IMG/VR virus record: IMGVR_UViG_3300049427_000023 | Span: 1-34,781 of that record | Direction: 5' to 3' (one strand) | DNA length: 34,781 bases | Source: a virus | Shown here: positions 29,037 to 34,781 of the stretch, piece by piece | Layout of the letters: each line of letters opens with the position of its first letter | Position numbering within the stretch: the stretch's first letter is position 1 | Made by a program: the position numbers and the translations under genes | Notes under the pieces: generated by a model | The model's database searches: none | Seen by the model: the letters and a program-made list of their open reading frames with translations, nothing else | What the model was told of the DNA's origin: nothing

Positions 29037-30002
29037 TCACTCCTTCCTCATTTTGCGAATAAATGCTTGATATTCCTCTTCCGTAGGCGGAGGAGCACCA
29101 TCGCTTTTGTGAACCAGATCGCAAAGCTCTCGAATCGCTTCATCGGTCATTTCATCCTTTGGCTGATTAACAGATACAATGTCGATTTGCGGCTTTCCTG
29201 ATCTGCTTTGTGTTTTAACAGACTTCTTAACGGTGTTCCAAGGCTCATCCACGCCGTCAGCTTTATAACGTTCAAGAATTCCCTTAACATAGGTCAAGTT
29301 CCGCTTACCAGCGATAACAGCAGCTTTCATCGCTTCACAAGTCCACCGCTCTCCGTAATCGTCTATGAACATGTTTAACTTATCCGCGATGACCATACTG
29401 ATTGTCCCGAATCCCTCTGCTTCAAAAAGACGAAAAGGATTATAAACAGGATCAATACCACCACTAGCAGGATTTTCTGTTACCGGTTTCTTTTTGGTAC
29501 TGGTTGTGTTCTGTTGGGTCTGGTTAGGTAAGGTCTGGTTAGGTAAGGTAAGGTCAGGTACTGTAGCCCCGTGACCGCTCTTACCGTCACCAAGAGTCAC
29601 GTTTGTGTCACGCGTGACATCTGTGTGACTCTCTTTACCTTTCTTTGCATTCTCGCGTGACTTCCGTTTCCTTTCCTTATTCTTTTCACGGTTGTCCACT
29701 AGCCGTCCAGCGTAATCAAACCAGTCATGTATCGTGACGTCCCCTTCTACTCTGTCGATAAAACCTGAATCAACAAGGGCTTGTAGGAGTTCTTTTGCTG
29801 TCTCAGTAGGCCAGTCTATCGCCTCCGCTATGTCCTCGGGATCATAATCGGAAATGTTGCCATCTTGTGCGTAATCAACAGCCCACCACCACAACATATG
29901 TAAATGCCCAACAACTGCAGGAACGTTAACGCCTAATTTCCGAGATAAACGTTTAGTTTTCGGATGCCTTGCTAGTTCTTGATGACTCTCTATCCATGCC
30001 AA
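29037..30002 (-). CDS. Phage replication initiator (replisome organizer / DnaD-like)
   Basis: The 321-residue product has an N-terminal winged helix (W-I-E-S-H-Q-E-L-A-R-H-P-K-T, then M-L-W-W-W-A-V-D-Y, then G-F-I-D-R) matching Phage_rep_org_N. A low-complexity linker (about 110-185) with L-P-N-Q-T-L-P-N-Q-T follows. Then comes a DnaD/DnaB_2-like C-terminus (Y-N-P-F-R-L-F-E-A-E-G-F-G, W-T-C-E-A-M-K-A-A-V, L-T-Y-V-K-G-I-L-E-R-Y). It should bind the origin, melt DNA and recruit host helicase. The linker DNA carries the repeat cluster described separately. The gene overlaps the upstream one by 13 bp. Confidence 0.88.
   Translation of the reverse strand: MAWIESHQELARHPKTKRLSRKLGVNVPAVVGHLHMLWWWAVDYAQDGNISDYDPEDIAEAIDWPTETAKELLQALVDSGFIDRVEGDVTIHDWFDYAGRLVDNREKNKERKRKSRENAKKGKESHTDVTRDTNVTLGDGKSGHGATVPDLTLPNQTLPNQTQQNTTSTKKKPVTENPASGGIDPVYNPFRLFEAEGFGTISMVIADKLNMFIDDYGERWTCEAMKAAVIAGKRNLTYVKGILERYKADGVDEPWNTVKKSVKTQSRSGKPQIDIVSVNQPKDEMTDEAIRELCDLVHKSDGAPPPTEEEYQAFIRKMRKE
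29521..29661. other. Candidate phage replication origin inside the initiator gene
   Basis: The word GTGAC or its complement GTCAC occurs seven times in 91 bp, at 29571, 29586, 29596, 29607, 29614, 29625 and 29657. It includes the palindrome GTCACGCGTGAC (29607-29618). Beside it is a tandem GGTTAGGTAAGGT repeat (29522-29556). The cluster lies in the low-complexity linker of the initiator, where lambda-type phages keep their origin. Confidence 0.6.
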
Positions 30003-30196
30003 AAACGTCCCCTCCTTTCTTGGCCGACTTGATTGCGCGTTAAGACCTCTGCTACATCTGACGCGAGCATTGGAATCGATTTACCGTCTGAATCACGTTT
30101 AAGGCTCATAAAGGTTCGTGCTCGACCCCATAATTCGATTACTTCGCCCGTATCACCTGATTCCACACGAACCCTATCACCTTTTAACGCGATCAT
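29990..30196 (-). CDS. Small SH3/KOW-like phage protein
   Basis: The 68-residue product contains K-G-D-R-V-R-V-E-S-G-D-T-G-E-V-I-E-L-W and then A-S-D-V-A-E-V-L, the outline of a small SH3-like barrel as in KOW-type modules. GGAGGG lies 6 bp before ATG. It overlaps the replication gene by 13 bp. Function unknown. Confidence 0.6.
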   Translation of the reverse strand: MIALKGDRVRVESGDTGEVIELWGRARTFMSLKRDSDGKSIPMLASDVAEVLTRNQVGQERRGRFWHG

Positions 30197-30253
30197 TATC
30201 AGCCCTCCAATATGATGCCTGCTTGCTCTGCAATGTCCTACTCCTGCAATCTC

Positions 30254-30520
30254 TCACAACATCTCTTTTGGATGTGATACAATAGACAAAACGAGATTCC
30301 TTAGTCGGGTTCTCAACGGTGTCCGCCCTGCCAGGCGGGCATTTTTTATTTCATGCTCAAATTCATAAGCCTCAAATCGAATCAACATTTGCAAATACGC
30401 TTCCATATCCGGCATTTTGCTTTGATCCACCTTATCTGGATTACTCCGAATAAACCTCAAATTGTGTTCAGCGGCTTGTCCAGCTGCGCGAGCTTCTGCT
30501 GCCAAATGATCTCTCGACAT
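30254..30520 (-). CDS. Small helical phage protein; C-terminus shared with RNA unit C
   Basis: ATG 30520 is preceded by AGGAGGGAATTATAC; the longer frame to 30595 has no RBS. The 88-residue product is helical (D-H-L-A-A-E-A-R-A-A-G-Q-A-A, M-E-A-Y-L-Q-M-L-I-R-F-E-A-Y-E) with an Arg/Leu-rich end. The last 30 codons coincide with the rightward promoter-terminator unit C on the other strand. The gene could be shorter in reality, or dual use of this DNA is real. Confidence 0.55.
   Translation of the reverse strand: MSRDHLAAEARAAGQAAEHNLRFIRSNPDKVDQSKMPDMEAYLQMLIRFEAYEFEHEIKNARLAGRTPLRTRLRNLVLSIVSHPKEML
30275..30347 (+). ncRNA. Candidate small RNA C with extended -10 promoter
   Basis: TGATACAAT (30275-30283) is an extended -10 followed by AGACAAAACGAGATT, close to the start of unit B (AGAAGATGAGATT). 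After about 58 nt there is GTCCGCC (30321-30327) paired with GGCGGGC (30334-30340), then ATTTTTTATTT, a strong terminator. Antisense to the end of the 88-residue gene. Confidence 0.6.
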
Positions 30521-30536
30521 GTATAATTCCCTCCTA

Positions 30537-30788
30537 TTAAGCTGCACCAGTGATTTGCAAAACGGTTTGAAGGATCGACGCAGGATCGACTCCATAAAGA
30601 AAAGCTATCCCTGCCTCGACTTGATTAGTCAGCTTTGTCCAATCCCGAAATGTATGTACATCCAATGTCTTTTGGTCTTTCTCGAATTTACTGATACATG
30701 ATTGTGTCCGATTTAGCAGGCGAGCAAGTTTAACCTGGCTTATCCCAGCTTGCTCGCGGCAAATTTTCATAAAAGTACCGGCCGTCAT
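30537..30788 (-). CDS. Xre-family HTH protein
   Basis: The 83-residue product has a full C1-type helix-turn-helix: C-R-E-Q-A-G-I-S-Q-V-K-L-A-R-L-L-N-R-T, then S-C-I-S-K-F-E-K-D, then a helix R-D-W-T-K-L. It ends in a short hydrophobic tail. Third gene of the leftward early transcript after the Cro-like and excisionase-like genes. A regulator of early genes, target unknown. Confidence 0.85.
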   Translation of the reverse strand: MTAGTFMKICREQAGISQVKLARLLNRTQSCISKFEKDQKTLDVHTFRDWTKLTNQVEAGIAFLYGVDPASILQTVLQITGAA

Positions 30789-30853
30789 TGATAAGTCCCC
30801 CTATTATTCCGATTTGGAATATATTCCGATTTAGAATCTCATGGGGAATCTGT

Positions 30854-30953
30854 TGTTATAAAATAAAGTCATACCGTTCCGCTGCATGAAATACTTGCCT
30901 TGTTCAACATTCCCCGACTCGTCCGGCATCAGTGGCCCTGATGTCGGTTTTTT
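30854..30953 (+). ncRNA. Candidate small RNA D with extended -10 promoter
   Basis: In the 184-bp gap between two leftward genes, TGTTATAAA (30854-30862) is an extended -10 element. About 85 nt after the predicted start comes CCGGCATCAG (30923-30932) paired with CTGATGTCGG (30938-30947) and TTTTTTA. No ORF with an RBS lies between. This is the only one of the four units wholly between genes. Confidence 0.6.
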
Positions 30954-30972
30954 ATTCGGGTATTTGGTTCGT

Positions 30973-31170
30973 TTATACAACTGCGTTTTCTTCTAATGCT
31001 GCAGCTTCTTTGTCAGACATCCATTGCTTTAAGGTTTCAATTCTGAAAAAGATCCGAGTTCGAATACGAATGGCCGGTATTTGCTTCAAGCGCACCATGT
31101 CATAAATCAGCCATGCTGATACGCCGATGAAATCAGCAGCCTCTTGAACGTTTAAGGTTTGACGTTTCAA
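30973..31170 (-). CDS. Excisionase-like HTH protein
   Basis: The 65-residue protein is a single HTH_17/MerR-type domain: L-N-V-Q-E-A-A-D-F-I-G-V-S, L-I-Y-D-M-V-R-L-K-Q-I-P-A-I-R-I, F-F-R-I-E-T-L-K-Q-W-M. Proteins of this type serve as excisionases or as small regulators. With an integrase on the right, an Xis role is plausible. TTG start with only a weak GGTG site. Confidence 0.75.
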   Translation of the reverse strand: MKRQTLNVQEAADFIGVSAWLIYDMVRLKQIPAIRIRTRIFFRIETLKQWMSDKEAAALEENAVV

Positions 31171-31224
31171 ATTTGCACCAACTCTCTATTTTTTTTGATT
31201 TCATAAACGTGAAAAGATTAGAGC

Positions 31225-31461
31225 TTATGCACCTTGAAAAGCAGCCTCATCAACTTCGCGTATTGCGTAGCGACTGGCTAAAAAAATTTCATCTCTCTTC
31301 TTTCCATATAAATTTGAAATGTTCTGTGCACGTACAGCACTCACCTGCCTTTGTCCATTTTCAATTTGTGAGAGATAACCAGCCGATATGCCTAATTGTT
31401 TAGCGGCTTCTTCAATACTAAATCCAGCATACAATCGTGCATTCTTTACTTTATTATCCAT
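31225..31461 (-). CDS. Cro-like Xre repressor
   Basis: First gene of the leftward early transcript, with GGAGGCGGTAGC before ATG. The 78-residue product has a C1-type HTH: A-R-L-Y-A-G-F-S-I-E-E-A-A-K-Q-L-G-I-S-A-G-Y-L-S-Q-I-E-N-G-Q-R-pattern at about 8-38. It diverges from the longer repressor gene across a set of operators, so it most likely plays the Cro part of the switch. Confidence 0.85.
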   Translation of the reverse strand: MDNKVKNARLYAGFSIEEAAKQLGISAGYLSQIENGQRQVSAVRAQNISNLYGKKRDEIFLASRYAIREVDEAAFQGA

Positions 31462-31475
31462 GCTACCGCCTCCAA

Positions 31476-31590
31476 CTTTGCATAACGCGTTGTTTATACC
31501 CAGAATATACTACGCATTACGCAAAGTGTCAACGCATTTTGCAAAGTTTAGTTTAAATATGTTTTCGTTTTGCAAAGTGCAAAGTATAAT
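31476..31590. promoter_or_regulatory. Immunity switch: divergent promoters and repeated operators
   Basis: The leftward promoter is TTGACA (31527-31532), 17 bp, TATATT (31504-31509). Operators share ACGCxTTxxGCAAAG: CTTTGCATAACGCGTTG (31476-31492, opposite orientation), TACGCATTACGCAAAG (31511-31526, filling the spacer), CAACGCATTTTGCAAAG (31530-31546, over the -35). Further CGTTTTGCAAAG and TGCAAAG words (31566-31584) abut the rightward -10 TATAAT (31585-31590). The repressor can thus shut the lytic side and regulate its own gene. Confidence 0.8.
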
Positions 31591-31612
31591 TGACGGTAAG
31601 GCGGTGATTTAA

Positions 31613-31993
31613 TTGTATGGTGAGCGTATTAGGGCACTAAGGAAAGAACGCAAATTGACTATGAAAGAATTCGGTAAAAAGTTTAATTTAGCTGAATCAA
31701 CGATCTCTGGATATGAGAATGAAACAAGAAAACCAGATCTTCAAATCATAAATAAGTTCTCAGATTACTTTGGTGTAAACGCAGACTATTTATTAGGTCG
31801 TTCAGACAATCCATCACCTAGCCCATCTCAATCAGATACAGAAAACGAAATTTACATAGCTTACCTTGGTGGACCTCCAGAAGAAATTGATGAGGAAGAA
31901 GCCGAACATCTAAAAAAAGAATTAGAGATGTTCAGAGCATTCAAAGAAAAGCGTAAGCGGGAACGGGACCAAAATAACATTGATAAAAAATAA
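31613..31993 (+). CDS. Prophage repressor, ImmR/CI-like
   Basis: The 126-residue product has an N-terminal HTH (R-I-R-A-L-R-K-E-R-K-L-T-M-K-E-F-G-K-K-F, then E-S-T-I-S-G-Y-E-N, up to D-Y-L-L-G-R-S). A Ser/Pro linker and a highly charged C-terminal helix follow. It lacks a LexA-type peptidase domain. Followed by an ImmA-like metalloprotease gene, it resembles the ImmR-ImmA switch of ICEBs1 and related phages. TTG start after GGCGGTGATTTAA; a nearby ATG is out of frame. Confidence 0.88.
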   Translation: MYGERIRALRKERKLTMKEFGKKFNLAESTISGYENETRKPDLQIINKFSDYFGVNADYLLGRSDNPSPSPSQSDTENEIYIAYLGGPPEEIDEEEAEHLKKELEMFRAFKEKRKRERDQNNIDKK

Positions 31994-32018
31994 TAGCCTT
32001 TCTCGGGCTATATTTTTT
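31993..32018 (+). terminator. Terminator/attenuator after the repressor gene
   Basis: ATAGCC (31993-31998) pairs with GGCTAT (32006-32011) and is followed by ATTTTTT. It should keep most transcription to the repressor and give less of the protease and integrase genes. Confidence 0.65.
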
Positions 32019-32061
32019 ACCCATAGATACGAACATACATTCTCATTCGGAGGGATTCATC

Positions 32062-32688
32062 GTGCATTTTTTCAATTTGGATCTATACAAACCATCAGAC
32101 ATGGAACTTTGGATTAATAAAAAATACCAAGATCATGGAATTCATAGCGCTGCTGATTTGAATATCGATGACATCGGTTCTCTTTTTAACACATACATTG
32201 CTTACTCAGAAGGAGAATCAAAGGTCATTTATGATAGCGATAATGACTGTATGATTTTTATTAACATTCATCTGGAGACATACGAGCAACGTCTTGCCTT
32301 TTTCCATGAATTATGTCATCCAGCCATGCACGTTGGAGATCAGAGAAGCCTCCCTCCAGCTTTTGTGAGCTTACAGGAGTCACAAGCAGCGCTATTCCAG
32401 TTGTACTCTGCTATGCCGGCTTACATGCTTGAGGAGTTCAAACCAATACAACATAGCTCCTACTATCTCAAAATACTATCTGAAGCGTTCAAGCTGCCCT
32501 ATTCATTCGTGAAACAACGTATTGAACAGATACTAGGTCGGATTAATAGAGAACGTCAAGACTCTAATTTACGTGCTCGCTCTACTCCTGCCATGGTTAA
32601 GTATGCTTATACAGATACAACGAACAAAATCCTTGAACAATTAAATAGACAAATATTAAACAAACAAGGAGAAATAACATCACGATGA
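32062..32688 (+). CDS. ImmA/IrrE-family metallopeptidase
   Basis: The 208-residue product has the zinc motif H82-E83-L-C-H86 in F-F-H-E-L-C-H-P-A-M-H, preceded by the strand M-I-F-I-N-I-H. A downstream E in Q-E-S-Q-A-A-L-F-Q-L-Y-S-A-M-P is the likely third ligand. ImmA proteases cleave their partner repressor to derepress the element after DNA damage. The target here should be the repressor encoded upstream. GTG start with GGAGGG 8 bp upstream. The C-terminus (about 150-208) is an extra charged part. Confidence 0.85.
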   Translation: MHFFNLDLYKPSDMELWINKKYQDHGIHSAADLNIDDIGSLFNTYIAYSEGESKVIYDSDNDCMIFINIHLETYEQRLAFFHELCHPAMHVGDQRSLPPAFVSLQESQAALFQLYSAMPAYMLEEFKPIQHSSYYLKILSEAFKLPYSFVKQRIEQILGRINRERQDSNLRARSTPAMVKYAYTDTTNKILEQLNRQILNKQGEITSR

Positions 32689-33065
32689 AAATTTCTGTAC
32701 TATATGATCTCGATATCGATAATGCACGTCTTTTTCCACTTTGGATGATGATCAACTATTTTACTTTTGATTGGACTAAAACAATTTACATAAATATCGA
32801 AACCCCATTCGAGCGCTTTACCTTTGATGAGATCGAATCCGATGTACTAGCTTTGTCTGTTCCGGACCATGTCTATGTTCGACACCCTCATGATCCTACT
32901 CTATTCGGCATTCATCTTCCTTCTCTTAGGAACTTCATCATTAAGACTTTAGATGGCTCCGGTCGGCAGGTTGATTTAAATGACATTCAACGGCTCATGC
33001 TCCGAGTCACTGATATTGAAGATGTATTAGAGGCAGAGATACGTTCGAAAGTTCAATGGAAGTGA
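32685..33065 (+). CDS. Unknown protein of the lysogeny operon
   Basis: The 126-residue product begins at an ATG overlapping the ImmA stop (ATGA), so the two are translated together. Order of features: K-I-S-V-L-Y-D-L-D-I-D, an aromatic stretch (F-P-L-W-M-M-I-N-Y-F-T-F-D-W), V-Y-V-R-H-P-H-D-P-T-L-F-G-I-H, and an acidic helical end. No family recognised. Position suggests a role in control of lysogeny or integration. Confidence 0.65.
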   Translation: MKISVLYDLDIDNARLFPLWMMINYFTFDWTKTIYINIETPFERFTFDEIESDVLALSVPDHVYVRHPHDPTLFGIHLPSLRNFIIKTLDGSGRQVDLNDIQRLMLRVTDIEDVLEAEIRSKVQWK

Positions 33066-33086
33066 ATTAATAACGGAGGTGATTTC

Positions 33087-34271
33087 ATGTCCAGTATAAA
33101 GAAACGCGGACAAAACTCTTGGTTACTGGTTGTTGAACTAGGCTATGATGCCAAGGGAAAAAGAATCCAACGTACTAAAACAGTCAAAATAACCGATCCC
33201 GCGCTCATTCGAGCTCCCAAGAGACTACAAGAGCATTTGAACACCGAATTAACTAAGTTCAAAATTATGGTTGAAACTGGTGTATATCTAAATCCCGGCA
33301 AAATGACCTTTAATGACTTTCTTAAAGATTGGGAACGCAACTTTGTACAAATTGAACTTGAGGAAAAAACAATTGTTAGCTATCTATTTCATTCTAAAAA
33401 GAGAATTGCCCCCTACTTCGGTCACATGTTTATGGAGCAAATTAAATCAATGCATATTCTTAATTTTATGGATACACTCAGGCAGCCTAATGCCCGTTTA
33501 GATGGTTCGGGTCCACTTAAGTCTGCAAGCCTGGTTTATAACTACCGTGTTCTAAAAAGCATTTTCACAAAAGCAGTCGAATGGAAAGTTATCCTAGACA
33601 ATCCTATGACCGGCATCAAAAAACCGAAAGAAGACGACATAAGGGAAATGGAGGTTTACGATGAGAAGGAAATTAAAAAGCTTTTTGAGGCGCTCTCTCT
33701 TGAGTCTCTATCGTTAAGAACTGCAATTACCTTAGCGATTACCACAGGCATGCGTCGAGGTGAAATAGCAGGCTTAGAATGGACTAAAATTAACCTTGAG
33801 CTGGGTCATATCTATATTACTCAAACCATACCTCAAATGAAAAATGGCTCACCGATTTTGAAATCCCCCAAGAATGGTAAGCCGCGTAAAATTGCATTAT
33901 CAGAATCATTACTTATTGAATTGCGTCTGTTTTATGCTGAGCGCGAATCAGAACGTAGCGAACTACAGGACCAATGGGCAGACGGCAAACATTCATTTGT
34001 ATTTTGCCATCCAGACGGTAAGCCGTATGATCCTGGTTGGTTTACTAAACAATGGATTGATTTCCATCGCCGCCACCTACTAAAACCGATTCGCCTGCAC
34101 GATCTAAGGCATACATCGGTTTCTTGGATGATTTATAAGAAAGTTCACTCCGAAGCGATTGCAAAGCGAGTCGGGCATTCTAATATTAAAATGCTCGAGA
34201 TTTATGGTCATATATTTGAAACAGTTGATCAAGCTGCTGCAGCTGTTTTTGATAATATCCAAAATGTATAA
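33087..34271 (+). CDS. int: Phage integrase (tyrosine recombinase)
   Basis: The 394-residue enzyme has a full three-part build. An N-terminal arm-binding part (1-60: I-K-K-R-G-Q-N-S-W and K-R-I-Q-R-T-K-T-V) is followed by a SAM-like core-binding domain (about 73-175). The catalytic domain carries R223 (T-G-M-R-R-G-E), K259 (L-K-S-P-K-N-G-K-P-R), H338 and R341 (L-H-D-L-R-H-T), H364 (V-G-H-S-N-I) and Y373 (I-Y-G-H-I-F). GGAGGTGATTTC precedes ATG. Last gene of the rightward lysogeny operon. Confidence 0.95.
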   Translation: MSSIKKRGQNSWLLVVELGYDAKGKRIQRTKTVKITDPALIRAPKRLQEHLNTELTKFKIMVETGVYLNPGKMTFNDFLKDWERNFVQIELEEKTIVSYLFHSKKRIAPYFGHMFMEQIKSMHILNFMDTLRQPNARLDGSGPLKSASLVYNYRVLKSIFTKAVEWKVILDNPMTGIKKPKEDDIREMEVYDEKEIKKLFEALSLESLSLRTAITLAITTGMRRGEIAGLEWTKINLELGHIYITQTIPQMKNGSPILKSPKNGKPRKIALSESLLIELRLFYAERESERSELQDQWADGKHSFVFCHPDGKPYDPGWFTKQWIDFHRRHLLKPIRLHDLRHTSVSWMIYKKVHSEAIAKRVGHSNIKMLEIYGHIFETVDQAAAAVFDNIQNV

Positions 34272-34355
34272 AAATCATAAAAAAATCGCGAATAAGTGGC
34301 AGTTCCCATGGATTCTGCCACCTGTTAGAATTTATTTGATCATTCTTTAATCAAA
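34272..34355. other. Integrase-adjacent gap: bidirectional hairpin, possible attachment site
   Basis: GTGGCAG (34296-34302) and CTGCCAC (34315-34321) form a 7-bp perfect stem. On the minus strand it is followed, 9 bp on, by a T7 run, so it can terminate the gene to the right. The gap directly after the integrase is the usual place for an att site, but I found no copy of it elsewhere in the window. The left end of the prophage lies outside. Confidence 0.4.
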
Positions 34356-34781
34356 CTATTTTAGTTTCCAATTAAATTTACTTATCTTGTATGCAGGGAT
34401 AACGACGAGCCATACAATACCTATCAAGACTAAAACAAGCAACGCTGCTGTGACACCGATTACCCAAATATTTTTTGTAAACTTATCTAATTGTTCAATT
34501 CCTGTTGTTGAACCAAAAAGTATCAATAAATTTATTGGAGTTATTATTAGGGTTATCATTTGTAAAAGTCGCCTCGTATTATCAATAATCTTGTGTTTAT
34601 TAAAAAGAGAAAGTTGTCTATACTGACTTATTTTTTTTATAAGAGTTCTCTTTAATACATCTAATTCGCCTAAAGCATTTTCAAGGTAAACAAGTGTCCC
34701 ATTTCGAAACTGAAAAAACATTATTTCTTCATTATGCATTACAACTAAAATGTTATTTGAAACGTTTGAAATCAAATACGA
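34356..34781 (-). CDS. Membrane protein, 5' end cut by the window edge
   Basis: The reading frame is open to the right edge, so the true start may lie outside; within the window a TTG at 34775 or a later ATG are weak choices. The visible part (about 142 residues) has a soluble N-terminal region (M-F-F-Q-F-R-N-G-T-L-V-Y-L-E) and two hydrophobic helices (M-I-T-L-I-I-T-P-I-N-L-L-I-L-F near 75-90, and W-V-I-G-V-T-A-A-L-L-V-L-V-L-I near 105-125). No family recognised. Probably host or accessory DNA beyond the attachment site. Confidence 0.6.
   Translation of the reverse strand, partial: SYLISNVSNNILVVMHNEEIMFFQFRNGTLVYLENALGELDVLKRTLIKKISQYRQLSLFNKHKIIDNTRRLLQMITLIITPINLLILFGSTTGIEQLDKFTKNIWVIGVTAALLVLVLIGIVWLVVIPAYKISKFNWKLK

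Noticed and set aside
1-34781. CRISPR arrays, insertion sequences, tRNA or rRNA genes
   Set aside because: I found no regularly spaced repeats, transposase genes or terminal repeats, nor tRNA-like cloverleaf or rRNA sequence.

Overview
The window is most of a temperate Caudoviricetes prophage in a Gram-positive (Bacillota) host. A Paenibacillus/Bacillus-type host is inferred from AGGAGG ribosome-binding sites, frequent GTG/TTG starts, sigma-A-like promoters, a DinR/LexA-type SOS box, and phage families usual in that group (YolD-like, ArpU-like, ImmA/IrrE, XkdS/XkdT-like). The virion it encodes has an HK97-type head (portal, protease and major capsid) joined to a contractile, myovirus-type tail (sheath, tube, baseplate J and spike).

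Layout, left to right. At 1-860 a leftward three-gene operon ends in a YolD-like gene and sits behind a LexA-like box. At 880-2269 a small Xre repressor is divergent from two micropeptide genes, a lipoprotein gene and a small basic-protein gene; this looks like lysogenic-conversion cargo. From 2338 to about 24067 lies the leftward late operon, read from right to left: terminase small and large subunits, portal, protease, capsid, head-fibre-like protein, connectors, sheath, tube, tail chaperones with an apparent frameshift, tape measure, baseplate, tail fibre, holin and amidase. At 24225-26078 are an AT-rich two-gene cassette, an HNH nuclease and a small tyrosine recombinase. At 26197-31461 is the early/regulatory region: an ArpU-like late activator, an AcrIIA9/PcfK-like protein, a replisome organizer with a probable internal origin, and small HTH proteins. 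At 31476-31590 is the immunity operator region. From 31613 to 34271 the rightward lysogeny operon encodes a repressor, an ImmA-like protease, an unknown protein and the integrase. A host-like or accessory membrane-protein gene runs off the right edge.

How it fits together. The repressor and Cro-like genes diverge from a set of tandem operators, the usual lysogeny switch, with an ImmA-type protease as the probable route of repressor inactivation. Leftward early transcription gives the replication genes and the ArpU-like protein, which should then activate the late operon.

The least explained features are non-coding. Four short rightward promoter-terminator units (about 58 to 85 nt each) lie on the strand opposite the early operon, near 26.8, 27.6, 30.3 and 30.9 kb. 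Next to the first is a roughly 210-bp stretch (26923-27136) holding three consecutive long inverted repeats, each with a small hairpin inside. These are the best candidates for an undescribed RNA-based system here. All functional calls rest on reading the sequence and on memory of the families; no database search was run.
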